Notes under the pieces: model-generated
Told to the model about the DNA's origin: nothing
The model's input: the letters and a program-made list of their open reading frames with translations, nothing else
The model's database searches: none
Made by a program: the position numbers and the translations under genes
Assembly (NCBI GenBank): GCA_045617925.1
Contig: JAZLJR010000030.1
Location: 1 to 33,865 of the forward strand
Length of the DNA: 33,865 nucleotides
Source of the DNA: CALELF01 sp045617925
GTDB taxonomy: Bacteria; Synergistota; Synergistia; Synergistales; Synergistaceae
Direction of reading: 5' to 3'
Shown here: positions 16,942 through 24,777 of the stretch, one piece after another
How positions within the stretch are numbered: the stretch's first letter is position 1
How the letters are laid out: every line of letters begins with the position of its first letter

Positions 16942-17410
16942 TGCAAAGTTCTTCTTTTACATCTAATAAAATTTTCTCGTGTTTTTGCCCAAAAGCAGAA
17001 AAGGCAATTTGTCGGTCAGATTCACCCTTTTTGTTTATTTTTTTTATCTCTATTTTTATGTGTTCTTTTGGCACTTCTTTCCAGTTTTCGCTCCACTCAA
17101 CGCAAATAGCAAAACCGTCACGCAAATAGTCGTCAATTTCTAATGAGTCAATTTCTCTTTGCGTTGAAATTCTGTATAAATCTATGTGAAGCAGTGGGGG
17201 AGTTGTGTCTTCATATTCGCTTGCTATGATGAAACTGGGACTTTTCATACGCTTTATGCCAAGGCTGTGACCAATTCCCTGTGTAAAGAGTGTTTTTCCT
17301 GCCCCCAAATCGCCATAAAAAAGAACAAGCGTTGAGGCTTCTATGTGTTTTCCGAAGCACTTGGCAATGTTCAGCGTTTCTTCTGGTGCGTTTGTCGTCA
17401 CGCTAAACAT
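16922..17410 (-). CDS. tsaE: tRNA threonylcarbamoyladenosine biosynthesis ATPase TsaE
   Basis: Small P-loop ATPase of 162 residues that drives turnover of the TsaB-TsaD complex. The Walker A motif GDLGAGKT is at 33-40, followed by KSPSFIIASEY, HIDLYRI and VEWSENW, all family landmarks. The ATG at 17410 overlaps the nnrD stop by eight bases, and its own end overlaps tsaB, so nnrD, tsaE and tsaB form one translationally coupled block. Confidence 0.94.
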   Translation of the reverse strand: MFSVTTNAPEETLNIAKCFGKHIEASTLVLFYGDLGAGKTLFTQGIGHSLGIKRMKSPSFIIASEYEDTTPPLLHIDLYRISTQREIDSLEIDDYLRDGFAICVEWSENWKEVPKEHIKIEIKKINKKGESDRQIAFSAFGQKHEKILLDVKEELCNDYAIN

Positions 17411-18260
17411 TCAAAAACCTCGGCAGTTCATTTGCAATTTCACTGGCTAGATTACCATTGACACCAAATTTTTCTTCCAAAGAAATTCCTGCCTGTGCGT
17501 GTGCAGTTGCTGCCAAATAGACGGCGTGGTGAAACATGTCTAGGTTTGACAAATTTCTTTTCTTTGCACGAGCCAAAAGAGAGCCAATAGCACCAGCCAA
17601 AACATCACCACTTCCTGCAACGGCAAGAGAAGGACTGCCGGAAGAAATTTTTGTTGTCAAGATTTTTTGTCCGTTTTTAATTGCAAGAAGTGTTCCATGT
17701 CCCTTTAAGAGAACGTGGCAATTTGTCGCCTTTATCAAATCTGCAGCAGTCAATTTTGTTAATGAAACGTCTTTGCCCAAAATTCTGCTTGCTTCGCCAA
17801 GATGTGGAGTGATTATAATGTTTTTCCCGTCTTCTTCACTTGGTGTGAAGCGGTTTAAGTAATACAAAGCATCGGCATCAAGAACCTTCGGCAAGTGAGA
17901 AAATTCAGTTGTAACAAATTGCAAAATCTTTTGTGCTTCTGCTGTGCGTGAGAGTCCTGGGCCAAGAACAATAGCGTCTATCTTTTGCATAATAGGTGCT
18001 ATCTTTTGTGTGAGAGAAGTAAAAGAAATTGCGCCGTTTTTTGTGTCACAAACAATGGGAATTGCTTCGGACAAAGCAACATTTAGAGAGGAAGCAGCAA
18101 AGTGTGTTGTCGCCACAAAGACAAGCCCTGCTCCTGCTCTTAAAGCACCAAGAGCAGAAAGTGTTGCAGCTCCAGGATACATATCACTCCCTGCAATTAT
18201 TAAGAGGTTGCCTCGTGAATTCTTGTTTATGTTTTTGTCCATTTGCAATAGTTTTTTCAT
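17403..18260 (-). CDS. nnrD: ADP/ATP-dependent NAD(P)H-hydrate dehydratase, stand-alone
   Basis: A repair enzyme of 285 residues that restores NAD(P)H from its hydrated, damaged form. The ribokinase-like fold shows IIAGSDMYPGAATLSALGALRAGAG near the start (in part), VLDADALYYLN in the middle, and the nucleotide loop GSGDVLAGAIGSLLA near the end. In many bacteria this domain is fused behind an epimerase domain (NnrE) in a protein of about 500 residues; here the N-terminal domain is absent. AGGG seven bases before the ATG at 18260 supports that start. The gene lies 17 bases after the ABC ATPase gene and overlaps tsaE. Confidence 0.9.
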   Translation of the reverse strand: MKKLLQMDKNINKNSRGNLLIIAGSDMYPGAATLSALGALRAGAGLVFVATTHFAASSLNVALSEAIPIVCDTKNGAISFTSLTQKIAPIMQKIDAIVLGPGLSRTAEAQKILQFVTTEFSHLPKVLDADALYYLNRFTPSEEDGKNIIITPHLGEASRILGKDVSLTKLTAADLIKATNCHVLLKGHGTLLAIKNGQKILTTKISSGSPSLAVAGSGDVLAGAIGSLLARAKKRNLSNLDMFHHAVYLAATAHAQAGISLEEKFGVNGNLASEIANELPRFLNV

Positions 18261-18277
18261 AGCTTTGCCCTACGGTA

Positions 18278-19048
18278 TTAAATTTTTGGAAGTGCAGCCA
18301 GTAGTGCCTTTGTGTATTCGTGGCTTGGTGATGTGAGAATTTCGTGGGAATTGCCTTGTTCAACGCAAACACCATTTTTCAATACCAGCATTTTTTCTCC
18401 AATTGAAGAAGCAAGCAAAATATCATGGGTGACGAATATCATCGCCATTCCACGTTCTTTGTATGAATTTAACAAATTGATTATGTCTTTTTTTGTGCTT
18501 GCATCCTGCATTGAAGTGGGTTCGTCTGCAAAAAGCAACATCGGATTTGTTACAAGGGCACGTGCTATCTGCACACGTTGCCTTTGACCACCGGACAAAT
18601 CATAAGATTTTGATTTTAGCAATCTCTCGTCTGCAAGTTTTAGTGAATCCAAAAGTGTCAAGGCACGTTCCTTGTCTGAGTCTGTAACTACGCCATTTTG
18701 GATAAAAAGCGGTTCTGTTACTGCATCTAACACGTTGCTTGCCGGTGGCAAGGCTCCATAGGTGTCCTGCAAGACAAGCGAAAATTTGAAACGCAATTCT
18801 TGCAAAAGTTTTTTGTCTTTTGTGTTTAGCTCTTTGCCAAAAACACAGACTTTTCCTTTTGTTGCTGGCAAAAGTCCAGTAGCACACTTGAGGAGGGTTG
18901 ATTTTCCGCTCCCAGATTCACCAACGACAGACAAAGTCTGCCCTGCTTCAAGTGAAAAGGACAAATTGTCCAAGGCAAGTTTTGCTTTTGCCTTGGCTGA
19001 TTTATATATTAAGGTTAGATTTTCACATTCAAAGATTTTTTTATCCAT
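18278..19048 (-). CDS. Peptide/nickel-type ABC transporter ATPase (DppF/OppF-like)
   Basis: Second ATPase (256 residues) of the importer. It contains Walker A GESGSGKST at 43-51, the Q-loop segment VLQDTYGALPP, the signature LSGGQRQRVQIARAL, Walker B LLFADEPTS and the switch histidine in FVTHD. The D-loop reads SMQDAS rather than the common SALD, a mild departure. Its ATG overlaps the end of the DppD-like gene by 34 bases. The substrate cannot be told from the ATPase: peptides, nickel, haem and other compounds use this family. Confidence 0.88.
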   Translation of the reverse strand: MDKKIFECENLTLIYKSAKAKAKLALDNLSFSLEAGQTLSVVGESGSGKSTLLKCATGLLPATKGKVCVFGKELNTKDKKLLQELRFKFSLVLQDTYGALPPASNVLDAVTEPLFIQNGVVTDSDKERALTLLDSLKLADERLLKSKSYDLSGGQRQRVQIARALVTNPMLLFADEPTSMQDASTKKDIINLLNSYKERGMAMIFVTHDILLASSIGEKMLVLKNGVCVEQGNSHEILTSPSHEYTKALLAALPKI

Positions 19049-19899
19049 TTTTTCAATTTATCCCATTTGCTTTCGGTTTCTTGAGTTTTCTCAGTGTTGC
19101 CACTTTGTGCAAAATTCTTTCTATAAAAATTCGCTGCTTCAACAAGTTCTTTTGTGTGCTTTGCTTGCGGTGCAACAAAAATTTTATCCCGTGTGGTGGA
19201 TTCTATCAGGCGTCCATGTTCCATGACAAAAAAGTTTGTGGCAAGGCATGAAGCAACAGCGAGATCATGTGTAACAAGAAGAATGGTTAAATTCTTTTCT
19301 TTTTGCAAACGCTTTAAGAGCTGCAAAATTTTGTCCTGTGTCACAACATCAAGCGCCGTTGTTGGCTCGTCTGCCAAAAGCACACGGCATCCTGTCACAA
19401 GTGCTGCAGCGATTGCAGCACGCTGTCTTTCTCCGCCGGACATTTCGTGTGGGTATTTTGGCAAAAATTCTTCGGACAAACCACAATCCTCAAGCGTGGC
19501 ACAGATTGTGTTTTTAATTTCTTCTTTCGTTAATTTCTCTTTGCTGTGCAGGGAGACAAGCTCTTCCAAAATTTTCCCAAGCGTGAAAACTGGCGTAAAA
19601 GAGTTCAAAGAAGCCTGCGGAATAAGCGAAATTTTTTTGCCACGAATGGAGAGAAATTTTTCTTCATCGTAGGTCAAGAGGTTTACACCGTCAAGCAGGA
19701 TTTGCCCCTCAACCTTTGTCCCAAGTGGCAGAAGTCCCAAAATTGCAGACATTATTGTGCTTTTTCCGCTTCCTGATTCGCCAATAAGGCAAGACGTTTC
19801 ATTATCCTGTATGGTGAAGGAAACATCTTGGACCGCAGGAGTATCAAAAGTGCCTTTGTTATTTTTGTATGATATTGTTAAATTCTTAATTTCTATCAT
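19015..19899 (-). CDS. Peptide/nickel-type ABC transporter ATPase (DppD/OppD-like)
   Basis: First ATPase (294 residues) of the importer, with Walker A GESGSGKST at 40-48, Q-loop SLIPQASLNSF, signature MSGGERQRAAIAAALV, Walker B VLLADEPTTALD and switch histidine in LLVTHD. The Q-loop sequence ending in Asn-Ser/Phe is typical of OppD/DppD proteins, which pair with an OppF/DppF partner such as the one encoded next. It lies 22 bases after the DppC-like gene. Confidence 0.88.
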   Translation of the reverse strand: MIEIKNLTISYKNNKGTFDTPAVQDVSFTIQDNETSCLIGESGSGKSTIMSAILGLLPLGTKVEGQILLDGVNLLTYDEEKFLSIRGKKISLIPQASLNSFTPVFTLGKILEELVSLHSKEKLTKEEIKNTICATLEDCGLSEEFLPKYPHEMSGGERQRAAIAAALVTGCRVLLADEPTTALDVVTQDKILQLLKRLQKEKNLTILLVTHDLAVASCLATNFFVMEHGRLIESTTRDKIFVAPQAKHTKELVEAANFYRKNFAQSGNTEKTQETESKWDKLKKWIKKSLNVKI

Positions 19900-19921
19900 G
19901 TTATTACCTTATCCCTAAGCA

Positions 19922-21091
19922 CTAAAACTTGTCCTGCAATCTATGGTCAAGTTTTTCTTCCATAAATCTGCCGGCTGCGATAAAGGTTAAAGACAAAAGA
20001 CAAATTGCAAGCCCTGGTGGCAAGAGTATCCACCAAGCGAGGTGTGTAAAAGCTCCAAAAGAATGAGCGTCATGCAGCACACGCCCCCAAGAAATTATGC
20101 GAGGGTCAGACATTCCAAGAAATGACAGCCCAGCTTCTCCCATAATTGCGGAAGGCACGCCAATGACAATGTTTGCCAAAATTATTGGGTAAGTTTCACG
20201 GATAATATGGCGACCAATTATGTATTTATTACTTGCTCCCATTGCCTGCAAACTTTGCACCCAAGCAGATTCACGCAGACTCTTTACATAGGCACGAATT
20301 GTCCTTGCCGTGCCCATCCAAGCAAAAATAGACATTATAAAAACGATTTGAAGAATCCCCTTGCCCCAAAAAGCGGCGAGAATTAAAAGAATAGGCAGAG
20401 TTGGAATTGACATAAGAATGTCACAAAGTCTCATCAGCAAGGTATCCAAAATTCCACCGAAAAAGCCGGCAATGCAACCGATAATGACTCCTAAAATGCA
20501 GGACACAAGGGCAGCTGCAATACCTATAAAGAGCGATGTCTTTGCTCCGGTGAGCATAATGCTAAAAATATCACGTCCCTTGTGGTCTGTTCCCAAAAAT
20601 CCAAAGCGCTTGCCAAGAAGTTGCATTTGTAAATGTGCCGTGCCACCAACAGCCTCTATCTTATATTTTGCTCCCTGTTTGAATAAAAACTCTGTGGCAG
20701 AGTCTGTTGGAGCAAGAGCAAGTTGTTGTTTGAAAGAAATATCCCTTGCGTCTAAATCAATTCCCGTTACACCGTTTTCTTTTGTCTCAAACAAAATGAA
20801 ATTTTCCGTTTTCCCCTTAAATTCTCTTGTTAAAACTATTTTTGCACCATCTGAATCTTTTGCGTCCAATGTGCCAAAGAGAGAAAAAATTGCAGGAGAA
20901 CCGTTTGCTGTTTCAAAGGTGAAGGAATTGTCAAAATCAAAGGTTTCATTTTTGGAAAGAGACGAAGACCAGATAGGGGAAGCAAAAGGAGCAGCAACTG
21001 TCATTCTTGGTGAATAGGGGGCAATCCAGGAACCGAAAATCCCAACAAATAGAAAAAATGAAAATGAAAAAATCAAAAGATTCTTTTTCAT
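19922..21091 (-). CDS. Peptide/nickel-type ABC permease (DppC-like) with a large extra periplasmic segment
   Basis: Inner-membrane subunit of 389 residues; DppC proteins are usually near 300. After the first membrane helix (about 5-25) and SPRM there is a polar, strand-rich stretch at about 45-155 that has no counterpart in ordinary DppC. The normal core then starts at FLGTDHKGRDIFS (165-177), the family's linker into helix 2, and includes the coupling-loop region ESAWVQSLQAMGASNKYI that docks on the ATPases. The topology puts the extra part outside the membrane, near the binding protein (inference). The ATG at 21091 has TAGGTG upstream; an earlier frame start at 21136 lies within the DppB tail. 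Confidence 0.85.
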   Translation of the reverse strand: MKKNLLIFSFSFFLFVGIFGSWIAPYSPRMTVAAPFASPIWSSSLSKNETFDFDNSFTFETANGSPAIFSLFGTLDAKDSDGAKIVLTREFKGKTENFILFETKENGVTGIDLDARDISFKQQLALAPTDSATEFLFKQGAKYKIEAVGGTAHLQMQLLGKRFGFLGTDHKGRDIFSIMLTGAKTSLFIGIAAALVSCILGVIIGCIAGFFGGILDTLLMRLCDILMSIPTLPILLILAAFWGKGILQIVFIMSIFAWMGTARTIRAYVKSLRESAWVQSLQAMGASNKYIIGRHIIRETYPIILANIVIGVPSAIMGEAGLSFLGMSDPRIISWGRVLHDAHSFGAFTHLAWWILLPPGLAICLLSLTFIAAGRFMEEKLDHRLQDKF

Positions 21092-21099
21092 GATTGCAC

Positions 21100-21192
21100 C
21101 TAGTTTTCTGCCTTTATGCGTGGATCGGCGATGCAAATGAATATATCTGCCAACATATTGCTAGTTATAGTAATCAGCGCAAGCAGGAAAAA
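21100..21192 (-). pseudogene. Severed C-terminal end of the DppB-like permease, in frame after a TGA
   Basis: Directly after the TGA at 21193-21195 the same frame runs for 30 more codons, FFLLALITIT then SNMLADIFIC then IADPRIKAEN, ending in TAG at 21100-21102. The segment is the normal end of DppB proteins: a last membrane helix followed by a D-P-R-I tail. TAG falls eight bases before the DppC-like start, the expected operon spacing. So the gene was recently whole, or is still read through. Confidence 0.8.
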
Positions 21193-22065
21193 TCACGCCT
21201 GAGCAGACGGATAGTCTTGTGCCGTTACTGACTCAAGCAAGAATGTTCCAAGCCCTCTGAGCGAAAAAATTGTTTCTGTGATGACAGCTCCGGAAACAAG
21301 ACCAGGAAGCGACATCAAAATTATCGTGATAATCGTAGGAAGTATCGTGCGGAAAATATGATGCGAGATTGCCTTTTCCGAAAGCCCTCTTGCTCGTGCT
21401 GCAAAAACAAAATCTTCCTGAGTAGTTTTTATTGTTAAATTTCTTACATACAATGCCCATGAGCCAAATGAAAGAAGCGAGAGAGAAAGCACAGGTAGTG
21501 CCATGTGCCACGCATAGTCAAGGCAGATGTTAAGAGTTCCGACCGGCTCCGGAATAGACGTTGTGCCACGGAGCGGAAAAATTCCAAGCCAATAGGAAAA
21601 AAACATCAAAAATAAAAGTTCCACAAAAAATGACGGAAACGCACTTGTCAAGGCAGCACTGCGAAGCACAAATTTTTCTGTTTTCCCTCCACGTGAATAT
21701 GCAGCCTTTATGCCAAGAATTATTCCAGTGATAGCAGAACAAACCATAACAGAGCAGGAAAGAAATAATGTGTTCAAAAGACGCGAATGAATTTCGCCCC
21801 AAACAGGTTTTTGCGACAAAAAGGACACTCCAAAGTCAAACGTTACCATACTCTTTATGTAAACTAAAAATTGCTCTGGCAAACTTCTGTCAAGAGCGTA
21901 GAGGTGGCGTAAATGTTCCTTTGCTTCTGGCGAAAAATTTGGGTCTATTATTGTGCTTACTGCATCTCCCGGCATTAGGCGGAACAAAAAGAAATTCAGC
22001 ACTATAACGCAAAGAAGGACAAAAAGAGCGGAGAGTATTTTTTTTGCAATATATTCTTTCGTCAT
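21193..22065 (-). CDS. Peptide/nickel-type ABC permease (DppB-like), cut short by an in-frame TGA
   Basis: First permease subunit, 290 residues to the TGA. It starts normally (MTKEYIAKKILSALFVLLCV, helix 1; FFLFRLMPGD; DRSLPEQFLVYI) and keeps the coupling loop EDFVFAARARGLSEKAI and the late motif GAVITETIFSLRGLGTFLLES. Translation then meets TGA right after DYPSAQA, where relatives continue into the final helix. The continuing frame is listed separately at 21100-21192. Without it the subunit would lack its last helix and cytoplasmic end and may be inactive. Possible explanations are a real nonsense mutation, readthrough or a sequence error. The start codon overlaps the upstream stop (ATGA). 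Confidence 0.85.
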   Translation of the reverse strand: MTKEYIAKKILSALFVLLCVIVLNFFLFRLMPGDAVSTIIDPNFSPEAKEHLRHLYALDRSLPEQFLVYIKSMVTFDFGVSFLSQKPVWGEIHSRLLNTLFLSCSVMVCSAITGIILGIKAAYSRGGKTEKFVLRSAALTSAFPSFFVELLFLMFFSYWLGIFPLRGTTSIPEPVGTLNICLDYAWHMALPVLSLSLLSFGSWALYVRNLTIKTTQEDFVFAARARGLSEKAISHHIFRTILPTIITIILMSLPGLVSGAVITETIFSLRGLGTFLLESVTAQDYPSAQA

Positions 22066-23699
22066 CTTAAGTCCTCCTTTTTAATTGGAAATTTTGTGCG
22101 TGTGTAGTGCGGATTTTTCTTCATCGTTATGAATTCACCAGTTTTGTATTTGCCTATCACAAATGGGCCAGTGCCAACAAGCTGTGAAAATGTTGGTTTC
22201 CATGTCTGCCAATTTGAAACGGAATCTATAATTTTCTTTGGCATGACAAACATTCCGCCAACCTTGTCAAGATACCAATAGCTTATACCGTTCAAGGTGA
22301 TTGCAATTTTGTTGTTTGCAAGCACAGATATCTTTGCGATATCCTTCACAGAATCATAAAAGCGTGGCACTTTGTTTTTTTTCAAAAATTCAAAGGTTGC
22401 AGCAACGTCTTGAGCCGTAAGATGTGAACCATCACTGAAACGGACAGAGGTGTCTATTATGAAAGTTATCGTTGTCGTGTTTTGCCTTTTGTCCGTTGTT
22501 AATTTCCAAGATGAAGCAAGCCAGGGGATGTCTTCCATCGTGTAAGGATCAGAAGAAATTAGGCTTTCATACAAAAGCCCCAGTATTTCCCAGTCGTAAG
22601 CGGAGCTTGCGACAAAAGGATTTAAGTTTCTTGGTTCTTCTGGCAAAATAGTCCGCAAAACTTTTTTTTCGCCTTTTTTATGCAGCTTTGGTTCTGCAAA
22701 GAGGTATGTATAAGAATTGACTGCGGAAGTTTTCTTTGTTGAAAAAATATTTTTCCACTTATCGCTAACACAGGATACAGACATTCTGCTGTAAATAGGC
22801 ACCATTGGTCGCAAATCGCATAAAATTTTCTGTGCCTTTGTTGAATAAAGCGTTGCTTCCTGTTTGTCCTTTGCTGTCCGTAAATGTATTAGTGCTGAGT
22901 CAAGCTCTTTGCTTGAAGCACTTGTCATGTTGTAACCACCCTTAGTGTCGCATTCGGAATGATAAAAATTATAAAGACTGTCCGGGTTACGCCCCATGCT
23001 CCAAGCAAGGACAGAGGCTGAATAGTCTCGCCTGTCAAGTCTGGCAATCATGGTTGAAAAGTCTATCGGCGTAACGTAAGCATCAAAGCCAAAGGCTGTC
23101 AGTGTATCTGCTATGTCTTTTGCAATTTCTTCTGTTGTTGGTGCAACGCTTGCTGTTGGGGACAATATTTCAATTTTTGGCAAGGTGTGTTTATTTTTGT
23201 CCTGCCATTTTCCAAACAATGTTTTTGTGTAGCCAGCACGCTTCATTATTTGCTCTGCTTTAGCTTGTGAAGTTGCCTCTCCTGCCTGTGGTATAGCCCA
23301 TGGCGAAGTTGGTGGAAGGTAAGAAGTCAAGGGCATTGAGTAGCCAGAAAAAATAAGGCGAACAATAGACGAGCGAGGAATAACAATGGATATTGCTTGT
23401 CTTATTGCCTTGTCATTAAAAGGAGCTTTTTTGTTGTTAAAAAGCAGAAAAAAAGCATGACTCATAGGTGCGACAGACATCTTGAGATTTTTGTGTTTGC
23501 TCAAGAGTTCAATGTCGCTGGGCCGTGTCAAGTCACCGAGCATATCTACGGCACCAGAAGCAAGAGCCATAGTCTGTGCGTCTGGATTTTTAATTATAAG
23601 ATATGTTAGCTCGTCTATTTTTGGCACGGCATCCATTGAGTATGCTTTTCCGTTAAACAGGCATATTACTAATAAAACGCTAATTATTATTTTTTTCAT
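22062..23699 (-). CDS. Circularly permuted SBP_bac_5-type solute-binding protein of an ABC importer
   Basis: Secreted binding protein, 545 residues, with a signal peptide at 1-21 (cleavage after KAYS or KAY; no lipobox cysteine). Its parts are in swapped order. Residues 24-338 match the family's C-terminal portion: PKIDELTYLII, FFLLFNNKKAPFNDKAIRQA, the AKAEQIMKRAGY block and MVPIYSRMS near the normal end. Residues 345-540 match the N-terminal portion: KVLRTILPEEPRNLNPF, LLYESLISSD, RFSDGSHLTAQDV, LVGTGPFVIG and KNPHYT. In relatives the last of these is directly followed by the first. The normal order is absent nearby: the gene upstream is an ATPase and the one downstream DppB. ATG 23699 follows GAAGAG; the ATG at 23714 lacks a ribosome site. 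Confidence 0.88.
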   Translation of the reverse strand: MKKIIISVLLVICLFNGKAYSMDAVPKIDELTYLIIKNPDAQTMALASGAVDMLGDLTRPSDIELLSKHKNLKMSVAPMSHAFFLLFNNKKAPFNDKAIRQAISIVIPRSSIVRLIFSGYSMPLTSYLPPTSPWAIPQAGEATSQAKAEQIMKRAGYTKTLFGKWQDKNKHTLPKIEILSPTASVAPTTEEIAKDIADTLTAFGFDAYVTPIDFSTMIARLDRRDYSASVLAWSMGRNPDSLYNFYHSECDTKGGYNMTSASSKELDSALIHLRTAKDKQEATLYSTKAQKILCDLRPMVPIYSRMSVSCVSDKWKNIFSTKKTSAVNSYTYLFAEPKLHKKGEKKVLRTILPEEPRNLNPFVASSAYDWEILGLLYESLISSDPYTMEDIPWLASSWKLTTDKRQNTTTITFIIDTSVRFSDGSHLTAQDVAATFEFLKKNKVPRFYDSVKDIAKISVLANNKIAITLNGISYWYLDKVGGMFVMPKKIIDSVSNWQTWKPTFSQLVGTGPFVIGKYKTGEFITMKKNPHYTRTKFPIKKEDLR

Positions 23700-23700
23700 A

Positions 23701-24765
23701 TTAACACTCTTCATCGTCTAGTAAAAACGATATTTCTTCCCTTGTCGTTCTATTTTGTTGCAAAAGTTTTTGTGCATTTTGCTTCATTGTTGCCATACCG
23801 TTTGTTATTGCCTGCTCTCGCAAGACACTTTCTGGCGTTTTAGAGTTTATGAGGTCTATTATATTTTTATCTAGTTGTAGAATTTCACATACTGCAACAC
23901 GTTTTGTAAAATTACCATCTATCATATCACAACGGATAAGGCGTTGTGCAACAATGGCGGAAACAGAAGCGGAAATCAGATAGCTTGGAAGTCCCATATT
24001 CTGCAATCTTTCAACAGCAGTGGTTGCATTCGTTGTGTGTAAAGTAGCAAGGACAAGATGTCCTGTGAGAGCTGCTTGAGCTGCTGCCTTTGCAGTTTCC
24101 TTGTCGCGGATTTCACCAATCATTATAATGTCAGGGTCTTGTCGCAAAATGTATGGCAAAATATTATTGAAGCTGAGGTTTATTTTGTCATTAACCTGTA
24201 TTTGAGAAACTCCATCAATTCTGTATTCAACAGGATCCTCAATCGTAACGATGTTTACATCTGGTTTGTTCAAAATTTGTAATAAAGCGTAAAGAGTTGT
24301 TGTTTTACCACTCCCAGTTGGCCCCGTCAAAATTATCATTCCACTTTTTTGTGCAATGGCTTTTTTCAAAGTGTTAATTTGCACAGTGTCAAATCCTAAA
24401 CTGTCCAAATCAAGGCAAAACGCCTTTGGGTCAAGCAAACGAAGCACAGCCTTTTCGTTTCTTGTGTTGTATTCGTCGTCACCGAGAGGAATGGTAGAAA
24501 CTCGTATGTCTATGTATCTTCCAGTGGCTTTTACTTGAAATTTTCCGTCTTGTGGTAATCGGCTCTCTGCATTATCAAGTTGCGCCATATTTTTTATGAT
24601 GTTTATAATATGCTTGTGGTGCTCAGTTAAATAAGGCAATTCCACCAGCGTTCCAAGGACACGAAAACGCAGGCGCCTTGGTTCTAGATGAATGTCAGAC
24701 GCTCCGATTTCTATTGCCTTGCCAATAATACTGTCAAAATATTCAGTAGCGCTATTGTTAGCCAT
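23701..24765 (-). CDS. GspE/PilB/ComGA-type secretion ATPase, compact form
   Basis: Hexameric ATPase of the type II secretion, type IV pilus and competence superfamily, 354 residues. Visible are DIHLEP near residue 24, Walker A GPTGSGKTT at 148-156, the Asp box VTIEDPVEY, Walker B IIMIGEIRD and the His box HLVLATLHT. The long N1 domain of GspE/PilB is missing. So is the four-cysteine zinc region usually found after QRLIR: the sequence passes from QRLIRCDMIDGNF to VAVCEIL with only two cysteines. The length resembles ComGA of competence systems. No pilin, inner-membrane GspF or peptidase gene is close by; it sits between serA and the ABC importer, 12 bases after serA. Confidence 0.85.
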   Translation of the reverse strand: MANNSATEYFDSIIGKAIEIGASDIHLEPRRLRFRVLGTLVELPYLTEHHKHIINIIKNMAQLDNAESRLPQDGKFQVKATGRYIDIRVSTIPLGDDEYNTRNEKAVLRLLDPKAFCLDLDSLGFDTVQINTLKKAIAQKSGMIILTGPTGSGKTTTLYALLQILNKPDVNIVTIEDPVEYRIDGVSQIQVNDKINLSFNNILPYILRQDPDIIMIGEIRDKETAKAAAQAALTGHLVLATLHTTNATTAVERLQNMGLPSYLISASVSAIVAQRLIRCDMIDGNFTKRVAVCEILQLDKNIIDLINSKTPESVLREQAITNGMATMKQNAQKLLQQNRTTREEISFLLDDEEC

Positions 24766-24777
24766 TAGAAAAATTGT

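Noticed and set aside
20361..21017. 218-codon plus-strand frame opposite the DppC-like gene
   Set aside because: It lies entirely opposite a well-supported permease gene, with no recognisable protein sequence and no ribosome site.
21193..21195. TGA in the DppB-like gene as selenocysteine
   Set aside because: It falls where the last membrane helix begins, not at a redox site, and I see no convincing stem-loop just downstream.
21193..21195. Genome-wide reassignment of TGA
   Set aside because: mnmA and ybaK end properly at TGA, and the binding-protein gene ends at a TGA overlapping the next start.
22062..23699. Binding-protein gene as a decayed fragment of two neighbouring genes
   Set aside because: The frame is open throughout, has a proper signal peptide, contains one copy of each family region, and has normal operon spacing on both sides.
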